Source: Rhizohabitans arisaemae (lineage in GTDB: Bacteria; Actinomycetota; Actinomycetes; Streptosporangiales; Streptosporangiaceae). From it: a stretch of 64,000 bases of DNA. The position numbers and the translations under genes are program-made. This document shows, one piece after another, positions 33,125-41,999 of this stretch; the stretch's first letter is position 1, and the number at the start of each line of letters is the position of its first letter. The notes under the pieces were generated by a model. It saw only the letters and a program-made list of their open reading frames with translations. It was not told where the DNA came from and searched no databases. The stretch covers positions 930,001 through 994,000 of the forward strand of contig NZ_BLRH01000034.1 in assembly GCF_025996515.1 (NCBI RefSeq), given 5' to 3'.

Positions 33125-33198
33125 ACCACGGCAACCGGGGCATCGGGCTCGTACGGCGGGGGCCGCGCCCGGTGATCACGTCACGGGGGCGGCCGCCG

Positions 33199-33204
33199 TA
33201 GGCT
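33199..33204 (+). promoter_or_regulatory. -10 hexamer of a probable leaderless promoter
   Basis: TAGGCT ends 7 nt before the GTG start of the tyrosine phosphatase gene, with no ribosome site between. This is the geometry of leaderless transcripts in actinomycetes. Confidence 0.5.
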
Positions 33205-33211
33205 TGCCCCC

Positions 33212-33937
33212 GTGACCCGACACATCGTGTTCTCGCGTCTGCACAACTTCCGGGACCTGGGCGGCTACCACACCCACGACGGCCGCAGTGTGCGCTGGGG
33301 GTGGCTCTACCGATCCGACTCGCTCGGCAAACTCCACGGCGAGGACTGGGAGCGGTTCCTCGCCCTCGGCGTGGGCACGGTGATCGACCTGCGTTACCCC
33401 TGGGAGATCGAGCGTGCGGGCCGGGTGCCGGAGAGCGACGGACTCGACTACCACAACCTGAGCGTCGAGCACCGGCCGTATCGCCAGGAGGCGCTGGGCG
33501 CCGACGTCGAACTCGGCCGGTTCCTGGCCGGCAAGTACGCCGAGGTCGCCGCCGACGGGGTCGCCGAGCTGCGGCGGGCCCTGGAGGTGATCGCCTCGGC
33601 CGGCGACGCCCCGGTGGTCTTCCACTGCGCCTCCGGCAAGGACCGGACCGGCCTGCTCGCGGCGCTCATCCTCTCCCTGCTCGGCGTGTCCGAGGACGAC
33701 GTCGTCGCCGACTTCGCCCTCACCGAACTGGCCACCGAAGGCCTGGTCGCCGATTGGCTGGCCGAGAATGGCCGCCTGCCGCGGTGGCCCGGATTCGGGC
33801 GGGCACCCGCCGAGATCATGCGGCTCTTCCTGGTCGGCCTGGCCGCCGAGCACGGCTCCGTACACGGCTACGCGCGCGACCGGCTCGGGGTGGACGAGGA
33901 GCTGATCAACACACTGAAGAAGCGGCTCCTGATCTGA
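33212..33937 (+). CDS. tyrosine-protein phosphatase (PtpB/Siw14-like)
   Basis: 241 residues. NFRDLGGYHTHDGRSVRWGWLYRSDSL is the family N-terminus, TVIDLRYPWEIERAG precedes the catalytic loop, and the P-loop is VFHCASGKDRTGLLAALIL (Cys nucleophile, Asp and Arg as in PtpB-type dual-specific phosphatases). Cytoplasmic or released without a signal peptide. Start GTG at 33212, probably leaderless. Confidence 0.92.
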   Translation: MTRHIVFSRLHNFRDLGGYHTHDGRSVRWGWLYRSDSLGKLHGEDWERFLALGVGTVIDLRYPWEIERAGRVPESDGLDYHNLSVEHRPYRQEALGADVELGRFLAGKYAEVAADGVAELRRALEVIASAGDAPVVFHCASGKDRTGLLAALILSLLGVSEDDVVADFALTELATEGLVADWLAENGRLPRWPGFGRAPAEIMRLFLVGLAAEHGSVHGYARDRLGVDEELINTLKKRLLI

Positions 33938-34179
33938 CCTTCCTTCCGAGTCCGGTACGGGGCCTGAACAGCGGCCGAACGCTCAGCGGCGTCGGCGAGC
34001 CGGGGCGGGGCGGGATTGCCGCCTTCCCGCGGTCCGGCAGGCGGAGCTGCGAAAGGATGCTTCCGCGGCGGGCACGCCGACCTCCCAGACCTTCGTCGCG
34101 CTTGCATCGTTCGTCGTCGGGTATCAGCAGGCCCAGCGAGACCGCCCGCGCCACCGATACCCAACCCCGGTCTCCGGGA

Positions 34180-34533
34180 TCACGCCCAGTGGTAGGCGAG
34201 GTTCATGCCCAGGGCGGCAACAGCGGTGGCGAAGAACCCCGCCCAGTTCACGAGGTCGCGCGAACCCACTCGCAGGTGTGCAAGAAGCGCGCCGACGAAG
34301 TACAGCACGAGGCCGCTCGCAGCGAGTGTCCCCAGCATCGGCACGCGGAACCCGCCCAGCAACCCCAGGGAGCCCGCCGCCAGCATCATGCCCAGCACCG
34401 GCACCCACGACCGTGGCAAGCGCTTCATGTCCGCCTGCGCCTTGGGAAACTCGTGTCCGATCAGGTAGACCACGGCTGCGCTGCCGAACAGCAGCGAGGC
34501 GAATATGGTGACCGTGACGTAGGCAGCGAACAT
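34180..34533 (-). CDS. DoxX-like four-helix membrane protein, ECF41 target
   Basis: 117 residues with four hydrophobic helices (VTVTIFASLLFGSAAVVYLIG, VPVLGMMLAAGSLGLLGGF, MLGTLAASGLVLYFVGALLA, NWAGFFATAVAALGMNLAYH). DoxX/DUF4345-like fold. Its upstream region carries the same two-part promoter motif as the sigma-factor gene at 35963 (34576-34606), so it is a likely member of that small regulon. Confidence 0.85.
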   Translation of the reverse strand: MFAAYVTVTIFASLLFGSAAVVYLIGHEFPKAQADMKRLPRSWVPVLGMMLAAGSLGLLGGFRVPMLGTLAASGLVLYFVGALLAHLRVGSRDLVNWAGFFATAVAALGMNLAYHWA

Positions 34534-34575
34534 GCGTACTCCTCTATGGTTGATTGTTGCCCCCGTGTCTCATTA

Positions 34576-34606
34576 GTCCGACGAAACAACAGCCGGAAAT
34601 GTCAGG
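34576..34606 (-). promoter_or_regulatory. ECF41-type promoter of the DoxX-like gene
   Basis: On the minus strand: CCTGACATT (34606-34598), 13 nt, TCGTCGGAC (34584-34576), then about 42 nt to the start codon. Nearly identical in both boxes and spacing to the pair in the divergent region at 35850-35926. Confidence 0.7.
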
Positions 34607-34620
34607 CGACTCATCGAGCG

Positions 34621-35787
34621 TCAGCTCCCTCGTATCGAGGGCGCCGACTGTTCGAGGCGCGGGCCGCCCTTCAGCCACATGGCCGAACCCGGCCTGCCGG
34701 CCTCGCGGCGGATCCTGGTCACCGCGAACTTGCAGGTGAACTCCTTGATCACTGCACCCATGCGGCCGCCCACGTAGGCGTTCATCGCGGTGTCGTCCTT
34801 GCGGGCGATCTGCCGTACGGCCATGCGCCGGCCGAGGCTGACGCACGCCCCCGAGAAGGCCAGGTTGATCACCGCCGGTTCGGTCCCGGCGATGCGGCTC
34901 AGCACGGTGTCGGCGGCCTGTGCCCCGAGCGGCCCGGCGGCGTAGCAGCTCATCCGCAGCGGCCGGCCCGACGGGGCGGCGGCGTCGCCGGCCGCGACGA
35001 TGCGATCGTCGTCGACGCTGGTCAGCGTCTCGTCGGTGAGCAGCCGGCCGAGTCCGTCGGTCTGCAGGCCGCTCGCGGCCGCCAGCCCCGGCACACCGAA
35101 ACCGCCCGCCCAGACGGTCAGCGCGCTTGTCTGCGCCGCGCCGCCGGCGAAGACGAGCGCGTCCGGCCGAACCTCGCCGACCATGACATCCTCGAGCACC
35201 GCGACACCGTGCCGGGACAGCCACCTGGCCACGGCCCGGCGGCCTGACGGGCTGAACGACGGAGCCAGGCTCCGCCCGCACACCAGCGTGACCGCACGTC
35301 CTTGCTCGGCCAGCTCGGCGGCCGTCTCGATACCGGTCAACCCGCCGCCGACCACGGTGACGGGAGCGTCCGGGGGCAGCTCCTCCAGCCTGGCGCGCAG
35401 CCGCCGGGCGGACTCGAACTCGGCGACGCCGTACGCGAACTCGGCGGCGCCGGGCACCGACGGCGGTATCGTCGCGGTGCTGCCGACCGCGTAGATCAGG
35501 TAGTCGTAGTCCAGCGTGCGGCCGGACGCCAGGAGCACCGTGCGGGCGACGATGTCGATGCGCACGGCGCTGTCGACGACCAGCCGGACGCCCTCGCCCA
35601 GAAGCGTGCCGTAGTTCACGATGACCTGGCCGGTACCGGCCGCGAACTGGTGCAGCCGGACCCGTTCGACGAACTCCGGGCGGGGATTGACCAGGGTGAC
35701 GTCGACGTCGGCACGCATCCGCAGGCGGTTGGCCGCGAGTGCTCCGGCGTAACCGCCACCGATGACGACGACCTTGTTGTCGGACAT
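34621..35787 (-). CDS. NDH-2-like FAD-dependent oxidoreductase
   Basis: 388 residues. KVVVIGGGYAGALAANRL (FAD), YLIYAVGSTAT, VTVVGGGLTGIETAAELAEQG (NAD), and IVAAGDAAAPSGRPLRMSCYAAGPLGAQAADTVL (C-terminal FAD site). Type II NADH dehydrogenase/AIF family; no membrane anchor beyond an amphipathic C-terminus. Divergent from the ECF41 sigma gene, with mirror-image promoters between them; oxidoreductases are typical partners of ECF41 sigma factors. ATG at 35787 after GAAGGGAA. Confidence 0.9.
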   Translation of the reverse strand: MSDNKVVVIGGGYAGALAANRLRMRADVDVTLVNPRPEFVERVRLHQFAAGTGQVIVNYGTLLGEGVRLVVDSAVRIDIVARTVLLASGRTLDYDYLIYAVGSTATIPPSVPGAAEFAYGVAEFESARRLRARLEELPPDAPVTVVGGGLTGIETAAELAEQGRAVTLVCGRSLAPSFSPSGRRAVARWLSRHGVAVLEDVMVGEVRPDALVFAGGAAQTSALTVWAGGFGVPGLAAASGLQTDGLGRLLTDETLTSVDDDRIVAAGDAAAPSGRPLRMSCYAAGPLGAQAADTVLSRIAGTEPAVINLAFSGACVSLGRRMAVRQIARKDDTAMNAYVGGRMGAVIKEFTCKFAVTRIRREAGRPGSAMWLKGGPRLEQSAPSIRGS

Positions 35788-35849
35788 GGCGAGGTTCCCT
35801 TCTCGATCACAACGGTGTGGTGAGGCCTTGGCCGGCGGGGGTGCCTCAC

Positions 35850-35882
35850 CGGTACGACGACGCACCCCGGTTGAATGTCAGG
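35850..35882 (-). promoter_or_regulatory. ECF41-type promoter of the oxidoreductase
   Basis: Minus strand: CCTGACATT (35882-35874), 13 nt, TCGTCGTACCG (35860-35850), about 62 nt before the oxidoreductase start. Mirror image of the sigma-gene promoter; both share the symmetry centre 35888. Confidence 0.7.
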
Positions 35883-35893
35883 CGGCGCGTCGG

Positions 35894-35926
35894 CCTGACA
35901 TTCCGCGCCGCTGCCTCGTCGTACCG
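35894..35926 (+). promoter_or_regulatory. ECF41-type autoregulatory promoter of the sigma gene
   Basis: Plus strand: CCTGACATT (35894-35902), 13 nt, TCGTCGTACCG (35916-35926). The CGTC in the -10 box matches the known ECF41 -10 preference. Its position excludes the ATG at 35927 as the start and favours the ATG at 35963. Confidence 0.7.
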
Positions 35927-35962
35927 ATGAAGGCGGAGACGAGGAAGGAAGTGCGACACCCG

Positions 35963-36889
35963 ATGACAACCCCGGACCCGAACGTGAGCGCGGTCATGAG
36001 CGAACGGGCTCTGCTGATCAATGTCGCCTACCGGCTTCTCGGCTCCATGGCCGAGGCCGAGGACGTCGTCCAGGAGACCTACGCCCGCTGGTACTCCATG
36101 TCCCCCGCGCAACAAGAGGCCATCGGATCCCCCGGCGGCTGGCTGACGAAGGTCGCCACCCGGATCTGCTTCGACCTGCTCGGCTCGGCACGGGTCCGGC
36201 GCGAGAGCTACGTGGGCGAGTGGATTCCCGAGCCGCTGCCCGACCTCACGGAGTGGGGCGGCGAACGGCCGGGCGGCATCACCGCCGACCCGGCCGACCG
36301 GGTCACGCTCGACGAATCGGTCACCATGGCCTTCCTCGTCGTGCTCGAATCGATGACCCCGGCCGAACGCGTCGCGTTCATCCTGCACGACGTCTTCCGC
36401 TACCCCTTCGCCGAGGTGGCCGAGATCGTCGGCCGTACGCCCGCGGCATGTCGCCAGCTGGCCTTCTCGGCGCGCCGCCGCATCGGCGCGGCGCAGGTTC
36501 CCGTGACTCCGGCGGTACGGCAGGCCCGCATCGTCGGGGAGTTCAAGCGGGCCTGGGAGGCCAAGGACATCGACGCCCTCATCGCGCTCCTCGACCCCGG
36601 CGCCACGGTGACCGCCGACGGCGGCGGCCGGGTCGGCACCGTACTCCGCCCGGTCGAGGGCGCCGCGCAGATCGTGCGCATGCTGGTCAACCTCGCCGGC
36701 AGGCAACGCGGCCTGACGCTCCTGGAGCGGACGGTCAACGGCAGGCCCGGCCTGGTGGCCGAGCAGGACGGCGCCATCGTGACCGTGGTGGCGTTCGACG
36801 TCGAAGGCGATCGGATCACGCACATCTGGGCGGTGCGCAACCCCGACAAGCTCCGGTCGTGGACGGCGCGTTCCTCGGAAGGTTCATGA
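35963..36889 (+). CDS. sigJ: ECF41-group sigma factor with SnoaL-like C-terminal domain
   Basis: 308 residues. Sigma-2 (ALLINVAYRLLGSMAEAEDVVQETYARW), sigma-4 (MTPAERVAFILHDVFRYPFAEVAEIVGRTPAACRQLAFSARRRI) and a fused SnoaL-like domain (about 190-300). Three ECF41 hallmarks are present: WIPEPLP in the linker, DGGGR in the C-terminal domain, and NPDKL near the end. In this group the C-terminal domain replaces an anti-sigma factor. ATG at 35963 chosen from the promoter position and the GGAAGG upstream. Divergent from its probable target oxidoreductase. The symbol follows the mycobacterial SigJ type. Confidence 0.92.
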   Translation: MTTPDPNVSAVMSERALLINVAYRLLGSMAEAEDVVQETYARWYSMSPAQQEAIGSPGGWLTKVATRICFDLLGSARVRRESYVGEWIPEPLPDLTEWGGERPGGITADPADRVTLDESVTMAFLVVLESMTPAERVAFILHDVFRYPFAEVAEIVGRTPAACRQLAFSARRRIGAAQVPVTPAVRQARIVGEFKRAWEAKDIDALIALLDPGATVTADGGGRVGTVLRPVEGAAQIVRMLVNLAGRQRGLTLLERTVNGRPGLVAEQDGAIVTVVAFDVEGDRITHIWAVRNPDKLRSWTARSSEGS

Positions 36890-37121
36890 ACGGCCGGCTC
36901 CCACAACATCGCCTCCGGCAGGAGGTTCCTCCGGGAACGCCCCGGTCCACCGGACGGTCACGAGCCGAAGGCCGAACCCGAGCTTCATGTGATCGCCGGG
37001 GGTGAGCCGTCCGAGGGCACTTCCCGAGGGGCTCGAACCTTGCCTGTCAGGGAACACGTCGCCATCTGACAGACTCCCGGCCATGGCAGATGCGGTCGAG
37101 TCGGGCGGCGACAGCGGACGG

Positions 37122-40100
37122 ATGCGCGTCGGCATCCTCGGTTCCCTGGTGCTCGACACCGCTGCCGGCCCGGCGCGGGTCGGGGGCGCGCGGCTGCGGG
37201 CGCTGCTGGCCCGGCTGGTGATCGACGCCGGGCGTGCCGTCGGTCCGGCCACCTTGGCCGAGGCACTGTGGGGTGATGAGGCACCGGCCGACCACCTGCA
37301 CGCGCTGCAATCCCTGGTGTCCAGGTTGCGGCGCGTCCTTGGCGACCCCGGGCTGCTCACCTCGGGCCCGGCCGGGTACCTGCTCGCCGTCGAGCCGGAC
37401 GCGGTCGACGCCATCAGATTCGAGCGACTCGCCCGTGCAGGACGGCACGCACACGCGCGATCCCACCCCGCCGAGGCAGCCGCCACCCTGCGCGAAGCCC
37501 TGAACCTCTGGCGCGGCCCCGCCCTGGCCGACGTGCGCGAAGCGCCGTTCGCCGGTGCCGAGGCCGAACGGCTCGAACGGGCACGCCTGGCCGCCCTGGA
37601 GGACCGGATCGAAGCCGACCTCGCGCTCGGCGCCGGCCTCGACCTGGCCGCCGAACTCGAAACCCTGACCACCGCCCACCCCCTGCGCGAACGGCTCCAC
37701 GCCCAGCTGATCCGGGCCCTGGCGGTGGAAGGTCGCCGCGCCGAGGCACTGGACGCCTACCAGCGGATCCGCCACCTGCTCACGGACGCCTTCGGCACCG
37801 ACCCCGGGCCGCGACTCCAAGAAGCCCACCTGGCGGTACTCCGGGATGAACTCCCCCGCCCCGGCCGATCACACGGCGCCCTGGACGCCTCCGGCCCCCG
37901 GCTTCAGGAGGCGACCGGCGGCCCCCTCCCCCGCCGATCACACGGCAACCTGGACATCCCCCTCACCGGCTTCGTGGGCCGCGACGACGACGTGCACCGC
38001 GTCACCGGCCTGCTGGACAGGGTCCGGCTCGTCACCCTGACCGGCCCCGGAGGCGCGGGCAAGACCCGGCTGGCCAACACCGTCGGCCACAGGCTCACCC
38101 CCTCCGGCGGAGTGTGGTTCATCCCCCTGGCACCGGTCGACGCCGACGACGTACCCCGCACGGTGCTCGACCTGCTGCGGGCACGCGACCGGAGCACGCC
38201 GCAGCGGCCCCTCACCCCGGAGGCGATCCTGCACCACCTGGCCGAGACCCTCGCGGACGACGACCTGGTACTGGTCCTGGACAACTGCGAGCACGTGATC
38301 GGGGCCGCCGCCACACTCATCGGATCCCTGCTCGGCCGCTGCCCGAGGCTGCGGGTACTGGCCACCAGCCGGGAACCCCTGCGCATCGACGGCGAAACCC
38401 TGCACCCGGTGGCGCCGCTGGAACTCCCGGAACCGGGGGCGACGGCCGAGCAGGTCCGCACCTGTGCCGCGATCCGGCTGTTCCACGACCGGGCAGCCGC
38501 CGTACGGCCCGGCTTCGCCCTTGAAGGCGGCGCCCTGACGGCGGCGGCCGAGATCTGCCACCGCCTGGACGGCCTGCCGCTGGCGATCGAACTGGCCGCG
38601 GCGCAGCTGCGCGCCCTGCCCATCGAGGCGGTCGCGGCACGACTCGACGACCGCTTCCGGCTGCTCACCGGCGGCAGCCGTACGGCACTGCCACGGCACC
38701 AGACCCTGAACGCCGCGGTGGCCTGGAGCTGGGACCTGCTCACCCCCGGCGAGCGAGCACTACTGGAACGGCTCGCGATCGTGCCCGGCGGCCTCTCCGA
38801 GGACACGGCGGAAGCGATCGGCCGCGCCGGCGACATCCGGGAACTGCTGACGGCACTGGCCGACAAGTCCCTGCTGCACCCGGTGGAGCCCGCCGACCCG
38901 GCCGAGCCGCGCTACCGCATGCTGGAGACCATCCGGGAGTACGGCCTCGCACAGCTGGCCCGGCGCGGCGAGGCCGACGCCCTGCGAGAGCGGCACGCCA
39001 GGTTCTTCCTCCAGCTCGCCGAGACCGCCGACCCGCACCTGCGCACATCCGGCCAGCTGCCCTGGCTGGCCCGTCTGGCCGCGGAGCGGGACAACCTGAC
39101 GGCCGCGATCCGCTGGGCGGCCGAGTACGGCGACGCCGACCTGGCGACCCGGTTCGGCGTCGCGCTGAGCTGGTACTGGTTCCTGCGGGACCACCCGCCC
39201 GAGTCGCTGGACCTGCTCGGCCGGGTGCTCCAGGTCCCCGGCCCGGCCGAACCGCAGGCACGCGCGGTGGTGGCCGCCGCGCACGCGCTCGCCACCACCG
39301 AGGCCATCAGCCGGCCGGAGGAGGCGGAAGCGGCCTTCGACCGGATCAGGAAGGCGCTGGCGGACGCCGTCTCCGGCACCCACCCCATTCTGGAGATGGC
39401 CCGGCTGGCGCTCACCCTCGGCTCAGGACACGAGGAAGCCGAACCCGCCGAGCCCAAGGGCTTGCCCGTGCGGCTTGGCCGTACCCGGGATCAGGACGCA
39501 GCCGGACCCGGCGAGCAGGCGGATCCCTGGAGCCGTTCACTGGCCTTGATGGCCGGCGGCGTACGGCTCATGAACACCGGGGACGCCGCCGAGGCGACAC
39601 ACGTGCTGTCGCACGCGCTGACGGGCTTCGAGGAACTCGGTGAACGGTGGGGCCTGGCCACCACGCTGAGCACCCTGAACTCCGCGATGCAGCGGGCCGG
39701 CGAACCGGCCGGAGCGCCCGCCCTGGCCGAGCGGGCCACCCGCTACTTCCAGGAGCTCGGCATGCCTGAGCACTCGATGGAGAACGAGGTGGCGGCCTCG
39801 CTGCACCGCGCCGAAGCCGGCGACACGGACGGCGGGCGGCGGCAGCTGACGCACCTGCTCGACCAGGCCGAGCGGACCGGGTCGGCCGAATCGCGAGCCC
39901 AGGCGCGCCTGGGCCTGGCACGCCTGGAGTTGCGGGCCGGGCGGCCCGGGCCGGCCCGCGAACACGCCCGGACCGGTCTGGCCGAATCGCCACCCGGCCG
40001 GTCGACCCCGCACCTGACCGTGTTGCTGCTGAGCGTGCTCGCCCAAGTGGACGCCACGGAGGGGCGCCCGGACAGGGCGGTACGCCGGCTCGACCACCCG

Positions 40101-40424
40101 GCTGTGCACATGACGCTGACCTGGCATACGCAGATCGCAGCCTCGATCGCGGTCGTGATCGCCGAGATCGAGCTGTGCCGTGACCGGCCGGAACGGGCGG
40201 GACTGCTGCTCGGGGCCGCCGCCGTACTGCGGGGCCGGGACGGCCTCGGCGACGCCGGCGTGCGAACGATCACACAGCGCGCCACGGCCGCCCTGGGCGC
40301 CGCCGGGTTCGCCGCCGCCCGCGCCCAGGGCGCGGCGATGTCACGGGCCGAGGCCGAAGCGTTGGTGTCCGCGGCCATCGCCGCACCGGCCGGTCGGCGG
40401 ACGCAGGGGGGAGCGGCAGGCTAG
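37122..40424 (+). CDS. AfsR/SARP-family transcriptional regulator with NB-ARC and TPR domains
   Basis: 1100 residues. N-terminal OmpR-type winged helix (MRVGILGSLVLDTAAG...GYLLAV, about 1-90), bacterial transcriptional activation domain (about 95-245; AATLREALNLWRGPALADV), a Pro-rich linker with duplicated RSHGxLD motif, NB-ARC/AAA ATPase (TGPGGAGKTRL near 307; LVLVLDNCEHV; LATSREPLRIDGE), and a long TPR C-terminus. Large SARPs of this kind activate secondary metabolism or resistance genes. ATG at 37122 gives the usual start; an ATG at 37083 is possible. No biosynthetic cluster is visible in the window. Confidence 0.92.
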   Translation: MRVGILGSLVLDTAAGPARVGGARLRALLARLVIDAGRAVGPATLAEALWGDEAPADHLHALQSLVSRLRRVLGDPGLLTSGPAGYLLAVEPDAVDAIRFERLARAGRHAHARSHPAEAAATLREALNLWRGPALADVREAPFAGAEAERLERARLAALEDRIEADLALGAGLDLAAELETLTTAHPLRERLHAQLIRALAVEGRRAEALDAYQRIRHLLTDAFGTDPGPRLQEAHLAVLRDELPRPGRSHGALDASGPRLQEATGGPLPRRSHGNLDIPLTGFVGRDDDVHRVTGLLDRVRLVTLTGPGGAGKTRLANTVGHRLTPSGGVWFIPLAPVDADDVPRTVLDLLRARDRSTPQRPLTPEAILHHLAETLADDDLVLVLDNCEHVIGAAATLIGSLLGRCPRLRVLATSREPLRIDGETLHPVAPLELPEPGATAEQVRTCAAIRLFHDRAAAVRPGFALEGGALTAAAEICHRLDGLPLAIELAAAQLRALPIEAVAARLDDRFRLLTGGSRTALPRHQTLNAAVAWSWDLLTPGERALLERLAIVPGGLSEDTAEAIGRAGDIRELLTALADKSLLHPVEPADPAEPRYRMLETIREYGLAQLARRGEADALRERHARFFLQLAETADPHLRTSGQLPWLARLAAERDNLTAAIRWAAEYGDADLATRFGVALSWYWFLRDHPPESLDLLGRVLQVPGPAEPQARAVVAAAHALATTEAISRPEEAEAAFDRIRKALADAVSGTHPILEMARLALTLGSGHEEAEPAEPKGLPVRLGRTRDQDAAGPGEQADPWSRSLALMAGGVRLMNTGDAAEATHVLSHALTGFEELGERWGLATTLSTLNSAMQRAGEPAGAPALAERATRYFQELGMPEHSMENEVAASLHRAEAGDTDGGRRQLTHLLDQAERTGSAESRAQARLGLARLELRAGRPGPAREHARTGLAESPPGRSTPHLTVLLLSVLAQVDATEGRPDRAVRRLDHPAVHMTLTWHTQIAASIAVVIAEIELCRDRPERAGLLLGAAAVLRGRDGLGDAGVRTITQRATAALGAAGFAAARAQGAAMSRAEAEALVSAAIAAPAGRRTQGGAAG

Positions 40425-41698
40425 CGGGAGGCCGGCACCGGCTTGCCGAACATCGTGCAGGTCACGGCCAGTTGAAGAGCCTGGGCGGCCTTGGCGATCT
40501 TCGGGTCGGCCTCGAACTCGGCCCACGACTGCGTCGAGATGAGGACGGTCGCCGAGCGGGCGCCGGTGCGGTCGGTGATGCCGGTGGTGAGGTAGCCGGG
40601 GATGCCGCCGTCGTGACCCCAGAACGTGCCGCACGGGTGGGCACCGGTCTGGACGCCCAGCCCGTAGCCGGGCCCGTCCGGCTGCTTCGGATCCACCGGC
40701 ACGGTGGTGCGCATCTGCGCCAGCCGGCCGGCGGGCAGCAGCTCGCCGGACATCAGCGCGGTGGTGAACCGGGACCAGTCCTGCACGGTGGACACCACCG
40801 CCCCGGCCGGCCCGCCCCACCCGGGATCATTGCCGGACACGTCCACGTGCCCGTGGCGGCGCGGCCCGGCGAAGTGCCGGAACCCGGCCGGCACACCCGG
40901 TGGCATGTGGGCGGCGTCCGGTTCGTAGCCTCGGGCGTAGGGGCCGCGCCAGGTGGAGTCCGTGGCGTAGTAGGTGTGCTTGAGGCCGAGCGGCCGGGCG
41001 ATCCGGTCCCGGACCAGCTCGGCCAGGCCCGCCCCGGTGACCCGCTCCAGGACGGCGCCGATCGCGGCATAGCCGGTGTTGCTGTACGACCACTTCGTGC
41101 CCGGCGCGAACAGCGGCTTGTGCTTCACCCCCGCGGCGAGCAACTTCGCCGGGGTCCACCGGCGCCGGTCCTTGCCGAGGACCGACGGCCGCAGCGCGGG
41201 ATCGTCGGTGTAGTCGAACAGGCCGCTGGTGTGGTTCAGCAGCATGCGCAACGTGATCGCCTCACCGCCCGGCACCTTGCCCGGCAGCCACTTCTCCACC
41301 GAGTCGGTCAGGGCGAGCCTGCCCTCGGCGGCCAGCTGCAGCACGAGCGTGGCCATCATGGTCTTGGTGTTGGACGCCACCCGGAACTCGTCCCCCGCCT
41401 TGAGCAGGTGATCCCGTCTGGTCCAGGTGGCCTGTTCGACGATCTCGACAGGCGTGCCGCGGCCGTCGTCGACCCGCACGATCACCCCCGGCGCCCCGGC
41501 GTCCACCAGCTTCCGCGCCAACTGCTGGAGCTGGGCGCGCGGCGCCGTGGTGCTGCTCGATGCCGCGGACGGCGTGGCCGCGACGGCGCCCGGGAACAGT
41601 GCGGCCAAGGCCAGACTCGCGGCCAGAGCCGAAACCGTGACCATGCGCGGCCGACGTGGCGGCAGCACATGAGCGGACGAAAGTATGCGTGGGGACAT
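40421..41698 (-). CDS. secreted beta-lactamase/D-alanyl-D-alanine carboxypeptidase family serine hydrolase
   Basis: 425 residues. Signal peptide (MVTVSALAASLALAALFPGAV, cleavage near AVAAT), SxxK-like motif VASNTKTMM (Ser-Asn-Thr-Lys), YSNTGY as the YxN motif, and GHDGGIPGY as the HxG motif. S12 family. GGGAGGGACGG ribosome site before the ATG. Its stop codon overlaps that of the AfsR-like gene at 40424 (shared CTAG), so the two genes converge with a 4-nt overlap. Extracytoplasmic; peptidoglycan or ester substrate. Confidence 0.92.
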   Translation of the reverse strand: MSPRILSSAHVLPPRRPRMVTVSALAASLALAALFPGAVAATPSAASSSTTAPRAQLQQLARKLVDAGAPGVIVRVDDGRGTPVEIVEQATWTRRDHLLKAGDEFRVASNTKTMMATLVLQLAAEGRLALTDSVEKWLPGKVPGGEAITLRMLLNHTSGLFDYTDDPALRPSVLGKDRRRWTPAKLLAAGVKHKPLFAPGTKWSYSNTGYAAIGAVLERVTGAGLAELVRDRIARPLGLKHTYYATDSTWRGPYARGYEPDAAHMPPGVPAGFRHFAGPRRHGHVDVSGNDPGWGGPAGAVVSTVQDWSRFTTALMSGELLPAGRLAQMRTTVPVDPKQPDGPGYGLGVQTGAHPCGTFWGHDGGIPGYLTTGITDRTGARSATVLISTQSWAEFEADPKIAKAAQALQLAVTCTMFGKPVPASR

Positions 41699-41846
41699 TT
41701 ACCCGTCCCTCCCGGTGAACAAGTGATACGGACGTCCCCACGCTCCAGCTCACCGCTCACAAACCGCACTCAGACCGCTGCCAGCCGCAGGACAGGGGTG
41801 TAGGCAGGGACCGGCGGACGCCCCTGTACGCGCGTCGGCCCGGACG

Positions 41847-41930
41847 TCAGTCGTCCGCGGGGCCGGTGAAGACCGGGGGATGCCGTTCCCGGGCCGCGGC
41901 GCCGCCCTCGACGGCGTCCGGGCCGGGGAA
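41847..41930 (-). pseudogene. 3'-terminal fragment of an enoyl-CoA hydratase gene
   Basis: 28 codons ending in TGA read PDAVEGGAAARERHPPVFTG then PADD. They match the end of the intact hydratase at 46733-46814 ([24 protein letters not shown]) with only about seven differences in 81 bases. Upstream sequence is unrelated. A detached gene end left by rearrangement. Confidence 0.75.
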
Positions 41931-41999
41931 CGGGATCACGTGGAGGTACAGCGGAGAGTGCGGCCAAGCCGAGGGCCCCGGCCGCCTCGGTGGAGGTGG

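Noticed and set aside
37122-40424. Pathway-specific activator of a biosynthetic cluster in this window
   Set aside because: No polyketide, peptide or terpene synthase gene lies within the window; the regulator may act elsewhere.
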